Of a stretch of DNA of 47,486 nucleotides, positions 40,910-47,486 are shown piece after piece. The notes beneath the pieces are model-generated. The model worked only from the letters and a program-made list of their open reading frames with translations, did not search any database and had not been told where the DNA came from. The DNA lies in contig CAIVQG010000030.1 in assembly GCA_903907985.1 (NCBI GenBank), forward strand, positions 89,534 to 137,019, read 5' to 3'. A program made the position numbers and the translations under genes. How positions within the stretch are numbered: position 1 is the stretch's first letter; each line of letters begins with the position of its first letter. This stretch comes from an uncultured delta proteobacterium (GTDB taxonomy: Bacteria; Desulfobacterota; Syntrophia; Syntrophales; Smithellaceae).

Positions 40910-42094
40910 TTACATTGCTTCAATAATTACTGAACGGGCGGGACCATTGCCTCCACAGAGAGTGGCCAGGCCTAAATTAACGCCTCTTCTTCTCATTTCA
41001 TACATCAAAGTAATAACCAGTCTTGCTCCGGTCGGACCACCGGGATGTCCCAGAGCGATAGCTCCGCCGTTGACGTTGGTGATATCTCTGTTCAAACCAA
41101 GACCTTTTTCTACGGCTATATATTGGACGGCAAATGCTTCGTTAACCTCAATTAACCCGATATCGGAAAGTTTAATGCCAGTCTTAGCCAGCAATTTCTG
41201 CGTAGCCGGAACCGGTCCGTAACCCATAAGCTCTGGTTCAACTGCAGCCAGCGATCCGCCGATGATCTTAGCCAGAGGCTTCATGCCCAGTTCTTTAGCT
41301 TTATCTAAGGACATCATCAGGACTGCGGAAGCTCCGTCGTTTAAGCCGGAAGCATTGCCGGCGGTAACCGAACCGCCCTTCTTAAAGGCCGGCGGTAACT
41401 TGGTGAGGTCTTCCATCGTCATGTTGAATCTGACGCGTTCATCAACCTTGTAATCCTCAATTTTTCCTCTTCCCTTGGGAACAGGTACGGGAACGATTTC
41501 TTCATTAAACAAACCGTTCTCGATGGCTTTCTGGGCACACTGATGGCTGCGCAGCGCGTATTCATCCTGTTCCTGGCGGGAAATGTTATATTTGTCGGCC
41601 AGGTTTTCGGCGGTCAAACCCATGATGATGTTGCCGCCGCCGCTCATGCCTTCCCACAAACTATCGACTAGTACGTCATTTTGCAATTTGACACCGGTGC
41701 GGTGGTTTTTTAATACAAAGGGCATCTGGGTCATGCTGTCAGATCCCGCGGCCATAACCACCTCTAAATTGCCCAGTTGGATGTGTGCGGCAGCTATATC
41801 GATGGCTTCCATGGATGAAGGACAAACGCGGTTAACGGTCATGCCCGGAACTGTGGGGGGGAATCCCGCCTTCAGGGCAGCTACGCGGCCCGCGTTGTTC
41901 TGGGCTGCATCATAACCTGTGCATCCCAAAATTACATCATCGATCAGTTTGGTATCCAGGCCGACCCGATTGGCTGCTTCCTTCAAGCAAATCGCCGCCA
42001 TATCTGTTGTTGATATGCTCTTGAGAGAACCCAAAAGCTCTCCGATGGCGGTTCGACAAGCTGAAACAATTACTACTTCCTTTAAATTTGCCAT
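40910..42094 (-). CDS. Acetyl-CoA acetyltransferase (thiolase)
   Basis: 394 residues. C91 in NRVCPSSMEAIDIAA is the acyl-enzyme cysteine, EVNEAFAVQYIAVE the substrate loop, and ALGHP the general base histidine. The loop after the His reads GHPGGPTGAR rather than GHPIGASGAR, and the C-terminal cysteine motif is LCGGNGPA instead of C-IGGGQG. Condenses or cleaves acetoacetyl-CoA or longer 3-ketoacyl-CoA; the changed loops leave the chain length open. GGAGG lies before the ATG. The CoA-transferase, carbonic anhydrase and thiolase genes are all leftward but separated by long gaps. Confidence 0.9.
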   Translation of the reverse strand: MANLKEVVIVSACRTAIGELLGSLKSISTTDMAAICLKEAANRVGLDTKLIDDVILGCTGYDAAQNNAGRVAALKAGFPPTVPGMTVNRVCPSSMEAIDIAAAHIQLGNLEVVMAAGSDSMTQMPFVLKNHRTGVKLQNDVLVDSLWEGMSGGGNIIMGLTAENLADKYNISRQEQDEYALRSHQCAQKAIENGLFNEEIVPVPVPKGRGKIEDYKVDERVRFNMTMEDLTKLPPAFKKGGSVTAGNASGLNDGASAVLMMSLDKAKELGMKPLAKIIGGSLAAVEPELMGYGPVPATQKLLAKTGIKLSDIGLIEVNEAFAVQYIAVEKGLGLNRDITNVNGGAIALGHPGGPTGARLVITLMYEMRRRGVNLGLATLCGGNGPARSVIIEAM

Positions 42095-42654
42095 TTCTTT
42101 GCTAACCTCCTTAGCTATTATGTTTTTATTTCTTTCGAGATTTATGACTTTCAGTATGGACAGTCCTTGCTCATTTGTGTCTAAATTAGCATGATATTAA
42201 CACAGTCTGTTTGTGTCATGCAAGATAAACACCACAAACTCATCAAGGTTGTAAGGCTTCTGTATTACAGGAAAAATCATCAAAGCGCTTCTCGGCTACC
42301 ATGGTAATACACCATATGTTGTTTTCGGCAATCCATATATGGTGCATCGACTTTGTTTCTCTTTCCCCTCTCCACGTGTATTCAGGCTTCTTAATTAAAT
42401 TTCTTCAGGTAGAACAAGGGGATATCCATTAAATTGTTCGTGTCTAATGGCTGTGATGCTGGTCAAATTGTAAAGATGAAGATCCAATATTTTCCGCCGA
42501 ATTGTAATTAATGTCTTTCGTTATGCAATTCTCGATGGAATTAAAATTAAATTTTTATATTTAATACAACGATATAGAGATCAATGTACTTCATAGTTCT
42601 TGAATGTGGCCATGAATTGTGTTTAGTCATGGTCATGCCCTACAGGAAAAAATC
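42095..42654. other. Long divergent intergenic region
   Basis: 560 bases between the thiolase and helicase genes. Only an 8-bp inverted repeat CACCATAT/ATATGGTG (42310-42317, 42337-42344) stands out. AT-rich from 42480. Promoters for both genes must be here; no box is convincing. Confidence 0.5.
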
Positions 42655-44226
42655 ATGACTGCAAAATCCCAACCTGCCGCGATAGATTTTAATCCCGAAT
42701 TCCAGCGGGCGCTGACGCTTCTGGAAGACTCGCAACGAAATATCCTGATTACCGGTCGCGCGGGAACGGGGAAATCAACGCTGCTGACATATTTCCGCGA
42801 TCACACTAAAAAGAAAGCGGTAATTCTTGCGCCAACTGGCGTGGCGGCAGTCAACGTTTCCGGCCAGACAATTCATTCCTTTTTTCATTTCAAGCCCAGT
42901 GTCACACCGTCATCAATCAAGAAGAAAAAGAGTGCGGGCAAGCAAAAGACAACAATTTATAAAAAACTTACAACAATTGTGATTGACGAAGTGTCGATGG
43001 TGCGTGCCGATCTGCTCGACTGCGTCGACAAATTTCTCCGCCTGAACGGACCGGAAGAAAAACTGCCCTTCGGCGGTGTACAGATGATTTTTATCGGTGA
43101 TCTGTATCAGTTGCCGCCGGTAGTAACGGCCTCCGAGCGCGATATCTTCAAGACGCATTACTCCAGTCCTTATTTTTTCAGCGCCAAGGTATTTGACCAG
43201 TTGGATATGGAATTTCTGGAGCTGGAAAAAGTCTATCGCCAGAAGGATGATGAATTTGTCCGTTTGCTCAACACAATTCGTAACCGGACTTTGACGGACG
43301 ACGATCTGGCCAAATTCAATTCCCGTTGTGATCCGCAATTTGAAGCGCCTGCCGGTTCCTTCTATCTGTCGCTGACGAGCACCAATGACCTGGCCTCCAT
43401 AATCAACGAAAAGCGTCTCGCCGAACTGCCGGGGAAAACCTGGAAAGCTACAGGAGTCATAGAAGGCGATTTTGGCAAGGAATATCTGCCGACAGGCGTG
43501 GATTTGAAACTGAAGAAGGGCGCGCAGATCATGCTGCTCAATAATGATTCTCTGGGACAGTGGATCAATGGTACCATCGGCACAATTAAAAAATTTGAAA
43601 AAAATGATGATGATGAGGATGTCATTGTAGCCGAACTGGATAACGGCGATACGGCGCGTATTTCTCCCTATACGTGGAAAATCTACCGGTTCTTTCTGAA
43701 AAATGAGGAATTGCGCTCTGAAGAGGTCGGCTCATTCACGCAGTATCCGGTACGCTTAGCTTTTGCGGTGACCATACATAAGAGCCAGGGAAAAACATTT
43801 GAAAATGTGGTTATCGATGTGGGACGCGGCACGTTTGCCCACGGACAGATGTATGTCGCACTGTCGCGTTGTACCACTCTGGGTGGCATTGTCCTCAAAC
43901 AGCCGTTGAAGAAAAATCATATTATGATGGACTGGCAGGTGGTAAAGTTTCTCACGGGCATTCAGTACGCTCAGGCCGCCAAAACGTTCAGCCGCGAAGA
44001 TAAACGGAAAATGATCGAGCAGGCGATTAGCGAAAAAACAAATATCGAGATTCTCTATCTCAAGGGGCAGGACGAAAAATCCCGTCGGGTAATCCGTCCG
44101 CTGCGCATCGGCGAAATGGAATATAAAGGATACCCCTACCTGGGATTGGATGCCTTCTGCGTGGCTCGCGGGGAGAAGCGCCGATTTAATGTAGATCGAA
44201 TTCTCGAAATCAACATGTCTGAATAG
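42655..44226 (+). CDS. PIF1-like/UvrD-type helicase with C-terminal WYL domain
   Basis: 523 residues from ATG 42655 (AGGAAAA upstream; an earlier GTG at 42619 is weaker). SF1 helicase motifs: I TGRAGTGKST (K40), Ia ILAPTGVAAVNVSGQTIHSFF, II DEVSM (111-115), GDLYQLPPV, IV/V region IHKSQGKTFENVVID and VI GQMYVALSRCTTL. This is the order of PIF1/RRM3 helicases, 5'-3' enzymes acting on G-quadruplex or forked DNA. Residues about 455-523 form a WYL-type domain (ILYLKGQ ... RVIRPLRIGE ... YPYLGLDAFCVARGEKRRFNVDRI), a module that usually senses a ligand or ssDNA. The fusion is a known type. Confidence 0.9.
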   Translation: MTAKSQPAAIDFNPEFQRALTLLEDSQRNILITGRAGTGKSTLLTYFRDHTKKKAVILAPTGVAAVNVSGQTIHSFFHFKPSVTPSSIKKKKSAGKQKTTIYKKLTTIVIDEVSMVRADLLDCVDKFLRLNGPEEKLPFGGVQMIFIGDLYQLPPVVTASERDIFKTHYSSPYFFSAKVFDQLDMEFLELEKVYRQKDDEFVRLLNTIRNRTLTDDDLAKFNSRCDPQFEAPAGSFYLSLTSTNDLASIINEKRLAELPGKTWKATGVIEGDFGKEYLPTGVDLKLKKGAQIMLLNNDSLGQWINGTIGTIKKFEKNDDDEDVIVAELDNGDTARISPYTWKIYRFFLKNEELRSEEVGSFTQYPVRLAFAVTIHKSQGKTFENVVIDVGRGTFAHGQMYVALSRCTTLGGIVLKQPLKKNHIMMDWQVVKFLTGIQYAQAAKTFSREDKRKMIEQAISEKTNIEILYLKGQDEKSRRVIRPLRIGEMEYKGYPYLGLDAFCVARGEKRRFNVDRILEINMSE

Positions 44227-44240
44227 GGATGCTGCTGATA

Positions 44241-44813
44241 TTAAGCCAGCTTTTTCATCAACCACGCCATATTTTCGCCAAGAGCTTTCATCGTCGCAAT
44301 GCCCTCTTCATCCTTCAGCACATCGCCGGGATCTCGGCCGATGCCGATGCTCCAGTAACTGGCGCCAGGCATGACCATTTGCATATAATGAAGAAAAAGG
44401 TTCATGGAATTGAAGGCGGGAATTGCTCCTGCCCGCCGGACGGCAACAACTGAAGCTCCGACTTTTCGTTTGAGCATGTAATCATTAGCCCGGGCGACAA
44501 AACCGCAGCGCTCGATGAATGCCCGCATGCCCGCCGAAACATCCGAAAAGTAGGTGGGCGAACCCAGCAGTATACCGTCAACGCTTTCCATTTTTTCCAG
44601 CAGGTCGTTGAGGATATCCTTTTTGACAGCGCAACGTCGATCCTTATTCTGGAAACACTTATAGCAGGCCCTGCAGCCGTTTATTGATTGTCCTGCCAGT
44701 TGGATCAGTTCTGTCTGGATGCCTTCCTTTTGTAGTTCATCTAAAACAATATTTAGCAGTATTGCTGTGTTACCATCTTTTCGGGCGCTGCCGTTTAAGG
44801 CTACAACATTCAT
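44241..44813 (-). CDS. Iron-sulfur flavoprotein / NADPH-dependent FMN reductase family
   Basis: 190 residues of flavodoxin-like fold: LNGSARKDGNTAILL binds the FMN phosphate, GSPTYFSDVSAGMRAFIERCG is the second FMN loop. CRACYKCFQNKDRRC (48-62) is the short cysteine motif that holds a [4Fe-4S] cluster in iron-sulfur flavoproteins of anaerobes. Works in electron transfer or quinone reduction. GGGAGG precedes the ATG; converges with the helicase gene with a 14-base gap. Confidence 0.9.
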   Translation of the reverse strand: MNVVALNGSARKDGNTAILLNIVLDELQKEGIQTELIQLAGQSINGCRACYKCFQNKDRRCAVKKDILNDLLEKMESVDGILLGSPTYFSDVSAGMRAFIERCGFVARANDYMLKRKVGASVVAVRRAGAIPAFNSMNLFLHYMQMVMPGASYWSIGIGRDPGDVLKDEEGIATMKALGENMAWLMKKLA

Positions 44814-45247
44814 AATCCGCCTCCCTTATTCCATTTGGTAATCAAAGTTTATTGAGACTTTCATTGCTTAGGGCATTAGGTCTATTGTCCCGGATGACGA
44901 AAACAAAATAGAAAAAGCGCCGTCCGCTGTCAAGATAAATTAATGAGATTTGACCTTTTTTAAGCCGATGCCACAGAAAAATGGTTTAGTCGAATTGATC
45001 CGGAGCGAAGGCAATGAGGCGAAGAACCCAGGATTTAAAATTACTGACGGAAAACATGCCGGAAGGGGGATTTATTCCTATCGGTAGCGGAAATTTGCGC
45101 CAGTCTGGGAGCATCGTGCTCATGATCTACCGTTCATTGCCAGAAATATCTTGACAAATAGGCCAAGTTGAATAAGATTCCACACGAAATTGTGTCCATT
45201 GTGTTCCATCGGCTTCAAAATAACAAGGACCTATATTCTTTGTATAA
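44814..45247. other. Intergenic region before the tRNA
   Basis: 434 bases without a convincing gene. A possible partial copy of the degenerate repeat is at 44988-45011 (AGTCGAATTGATCCGGAGCGAAGG). A candidate promoter for the tRNA is annotated separately. Confidence 0.45.
45151..45178 (+). promoter_or_regulatory. Candidate promoter of tRNA-Gly
   Basis: TTGACA (45151-45156), 16-base spacer, TAAGAT (45173-45178). It would give a leader of about 60 bases before the tRNA. Only the first box is perfect. Confidence 0.4.
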
Positions 45248-45322
45248 GCGGGCGTAATTCAGTGGTAGAATGTCAGCTTCCCAAGCTGGACGTCGCCGGT
45301 TCGAGCCCGGTCGCCCGCTCCA
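45248..45322 (+). tRNA. tRNA-Gly (anticodon CCC)
   Basis: Complete cloverleaf: acceptor GCGGGCG (45248-45254) pairs with CGCCCGC (45312-45318), discriminator T and encoded CCA to 45322. Anticodon stem TCAGC/GCTGG with loop TTCCCAA gives CCC, decoding GGG. T-loop GGTTCGAGCC is standard. A short open frame crossing the gene is a shadow. Confidence 0.96.
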
Positions 45323-45332
45323 AATTAATGAG

Positions 45333-45396
45333 ACTCGAAATTCAAAAACGAAGCGAATTGAAGTTCGTAAGTCGAATTATCCCGCGGAGCGGAGGG
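45333..45396. repeat. Degenerate hairpin-bearing intergenic repeat, copy 3
   Basis: Begins ACTCG 10 bases after the tRNA CCA; AAAAACGAAGCG, TGAAGTTCGTAAGTCGAATT, ATCCCGCGGAGCGG. Matches copies at 12727 and 33695 in block order. It runs into an 11-bp perfect inverted repeat GGGTATAAATT (45394-45404) / AATTTATACCC (45421-45431). Confidence 0.55.
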
Positions 45397-45535
45397 TATA
45401 AATTCCAAAGCCCGCTTCGAAATTTATACCCGTGGTTGATAAGCCCAGAAGGTAGTGGTTGCAGCATTTTTTTCTTGCAATGCCAGTTTTAGTGTGCTAG
45501 CTAAACAACAAACCATCGCTTTCTGTGTAAATTTG

Positions 45536-45558
45536 AGTGGGCTTTTGCCCACTTTTTT
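45536..45558 (+). terminator. Terminator-like hairpin in the rimP leader
   Basis: AGTGGGC-TTTT-GCCCACT followed by a run of six T, an ideal intrinsic terminator, 15 bases before the rimP start. A hairpin of this kind directly before rimP recurs in many Proteobacteria as I remember, so it may be an attenuator of the rimP-nusA operon and not only the end of the tRNA transcript. Confidence 0.85.
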
Positions 45559-45573
45559 ATTTTCTGAGCCATT

Positions 45574-46044
45574 ATGTTTGATGATTTGAAGGAAAAAGTA
45601 AGACAGCTTGCCGAGCCGGTTGTTGCGGCGGAAGGAATGGAGTTGATCCATGTCGAATGCCTTAAAATGCAGACGCGTTGGATTATCGGGCTCTATCTGG
45701 ATAAAGAATGCGGTGTTACGCTTGATGATTGTGCGGTCGTCAGCAATCAACTCGGAGATATCTTTGATATCAATGATCTGGTTGACAATCAATACACTCT
45801 GGAGGTTTCTTCTCCCGGTTTTGACCGGCCGATTTCGCGCGATCAGGATTTTGTGAAATACAGGGGCTCTCAAGTAAATATCAAAACAAATGCAAAAATT
45901 GACGGGGTTAAAAATTTTCGGGGTCATCTCGATGATTTTATAGAAGAAGACGGTCGGAAAGTGATTGTTGTGGAAGTTTCCGGGAAAAAATACCGGATTC
46001 CCAAAGCGGAAATTATCAAAGCTAATCTGGCCGATACCGGATAA
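45574..46044 (+). CDS. rimP: Ribosome maturation factor RimP
   Basis: 156 residues, the family norm. Begins with LAEPVVAAEGMELIHVE and has the conserved GVTLDDCAVVSNQLGDIFD and YTLEVSSPGFDRPISRDQDF blocks. RimP binds the 30S subunit during assembly of its body. First gene of the rimP-nusA-infB operon, 97 bases before nusA. Confidence 0.95.
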   Translation: MFDDLKEKVRQLAEPVVAAEGMELIHVECLKMQTRWIIGLYLDKECGVTLDDCAVVSNQLGDIFDINDLVDNQYTLEVSSPGFDRPISRDQDFVKYRGSQVNIKTNAKIDGVKNFRGHLDDFIEEDGRKVIVVEVSGKKYRIPKAEIIKANLADTG

Positions 46045-46141
46045 ATAAATTGCGATAGTTTTTGTTTATTGTTTTCGGAATTAATGCCGACAGGCTGAAA
46101 TTTTGTTTTATATCAGCGAAGAAAGAGGGAGGAATTTGTAA

Positions 46142-47401
46142 ATGTTTCCAGAACTTAAACGTCTGATTGAGCAGATGGGTAAGGACAGAGGTATAGATAA
46201 GCAGATCATTACCGAAGCTCTTGAAGCGGCAATGCTTACGGCTGCGCGCAAAAAATTGGGGCAGCATGTAGATATCGAAGCCCATTATAACGATGAGGCT
46301 GGAGAAATTGAAGTTTTTCAATTCAAAACAGTCGTCGATAAGGTGCTTGATCGCGAAACACAAATTGCCAAAGAAGAAGCAAAAAGTACGCTTGATGAAG
46401 ACGCCGAGTGCGGCGACAGCCTGGGAATGAAAATCGAAACGAGTTCCTTTGGCCGGATCGCTGTGCAAATGGCCAAGCAGATTATCATTCAGCGAGTCAA
46501 AGACGCCGAACGCGATAATATTTTTGACGAATATAAGGACAGAAAAGGCGAACTGGTCAACGGCTTTGTGCAAAGATTTGAAGGTGGCAGCATTATTGTC
46601 AATCTGGGACGTGCGGAAGGCGTTTTGCCTCCGGTTGAGCAGATTCATCGCGAAACATATAAGCGTGGCGAAAGAATTCGTTCTTATATTGTTGACGTAA
46701 AAAAGAATTCCAAGGGATCGCAGATACTTTTATCGCGCACCCATCCATCCTTCTTGAAAGCTCTTTTTGAAGTGGAAGTTCCGGAAATTTCCGAAGGGTT
46801 GATTGATATAGTGAGTGTGGTCAGAGAACCGGGTAAAAGAGGCAAAATTTCCGTCAAAGCCAAAGACAAGGATATTGATCCGGTTGGCGCCTGCGTGGGC
46901 ATGAGAGGATCACGCGTCCAGAGTGTTGTTCAGGAATTGCGTGGGGAAAAAATTGATATTATTCCATATACGGAAGATGCAGCCAAATATGTCAGCTCGG
47001 CTTTATCTCCGGCCAAGGTCAACCGTGTATTTATTGACGATGAAAACCGGACAATGTTAGTAATTGTGCCTGATGATCAGCTTTCTCTGGCAATCGGTAA
47101 AAACGGGCAAAATGTCCGTCTGGCCGTGAAGCTGACCGGATGGAAAATTGATATGAAAAGTGAAACAATGGCTGCCGCTAAAGATGAAGAAGGCCATAAA
47201 GCTCTGGAGGAAATTACAGGTATTGGACCGGCGATAGCCGAAAAGATTTTCAACAAAGGAATTAAAAGCATCACTATGCTGGCTGCAGCTGAACCGGAAA
47301 TGTTGTCTTTAATTCCCGGTGTGAGCGAAGCAATGGCCAAGCAGTGGGTTGAAGATGCCGGCAAAATTTTAGATCAAGAAGCAACCAGCAAGAGTACGTA
47401 A
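46142..47401 (+). CDS. nusA: Transcription termination/antitermination factor NusA
   Basis: 419 residues. N-terminal RNA-polymerase domain (1-125), S1 domain ([29 protein letters not shown]), then KH1 and KH2 ([50 protein letters not shown]). A C-terminal helix-hairpin-helix segment ([19 protein letters not shown]) replaces the two acidic repeats of enteric NusA, which explains the shorter length. GGGAGG precedes the ATG. Followed directly by infB; no ylxR homologue between them. Confidence 0.96.
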   Translation: [419 protein letters not shown]

Positions 47402-47442
47402 TGCTTCTGTATAGAGAAATTTAATTTAGGGAGTTTCATTGC

Positions 47443-47486
47443 ATGCCTAAAAAGCGAGTTTATGAGTTGGCCAAAGAACTGGGCCT
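47443..47486 (+). CDS. infB: Translation initiation factor IF-2 (5' end only)
   Basis: The first 14 codons, MPKKRVYELAKELG, are a typical IF-2 N-terminal subdomain start. AGGGAG lies upstream of ATG 47443 and the position after nusA is the conserved one. The rest is beyond the window. Confidence 0.85.
   Translation, partial: MPKKRVYELAKELG

Noticed and set aside
45190-45492. Plus-strand frame across the tRNA-Gly
   Set aside because: It translates a complete tRNA and a repeat; no protein evidence.

Overview
The window reads as a piece of a bacterial chromosome, most likely from a strictly anaerobic deltaproteobacterium-type organism (Desulfobacterota; the Syntrophus/Smithella group is my best guess). 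This is inference from content: a desulforedoxin-like protein, an acetylene-hydratase-like Mo/W enzyme, a xanthine-dehydrogenase-type hydroxylase with its maturation genes, the DapL route to lysine, a CoA-transferase/GNAT fusion and a thiolase. No rRNA, CRISPR array, prophage or intact insertion sequence was found. Genes lie in short operons on both strands.

Layout. 1-3729: biotin block. bioB, bioA and a FabZ-like hotdog dehydratase (cut by the window edge) run leftward and birA runs rightward, with a candidate BirA operator between them. 3855-4599: desulforedoxin-like protein with a histone-H1-like tail, a perfect terminator, a 64-residue cysteine protein and an inverted-repeat element. 4610-6196: amt and a PII gene. 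6419-12586: acyltransferase, Mo/W oxidoreductase, dapF, dapL and a divergent YchF-like GTPase. 12834-17854: leftward cluster of an RsbW-like ATPase fused to an acyltransferase, a HisC-like aminotransferase, an MFS carrier, a second related acyltransferase and a small protein; this is the least explained set here. 18536-24942: XdhC and MocA-like maturation proteins divergent from a three-subunit molybdenum hydroxylase, then a toxin-antitoxin pair lying between the FAD-subunit gene and a diverged second copy of that gene's last 61 codons.

25144-33690 is almost all leftward: a lipoprotein, an ABC-2 exporter pair, a thioesterase, a metallo-beta-lactamase-fold protein, a nitronate-monooxygenase-like protein, an AmpG-like carrier, a lipoprotein with a nuclease-like fold and a SpoIID/LytB protein. 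34085-36631 (rightward): MinD-like ATPase, a J-like/RodZ-HTH protein and a monoacylglycerol-lipase-like hydrolase. 37336-44813: a phospholipase-A2-like ORF with no ATG start, a CoA transferase-GNAT fusion, a gamma carbonic anhydrase-like protein, a thiolase, a PIF1-WYL helicase and an iron-sulfur flavoprotein. 45248-47486: tRNA-Gly(CCC) followed by the conserved rimP-nusA-infB translation/transcription operon, cut inside infB.

Intergenic DNA carries several repeat types: a 126-bp element with 18-bp inverted ends; a 'ctgaag'-type repeat present as a stem-loop at 11.5 kb and a single arm at 25.95 kb; REP-like palindromes; and a degenerate family of three or four copies ending in a small hairpin (12.7, 33.7, 45.3 and perhaps 45.0 kb). 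Gene starts were chosen from ribosome-binding sites and family alignments from memory; no database search was possible.
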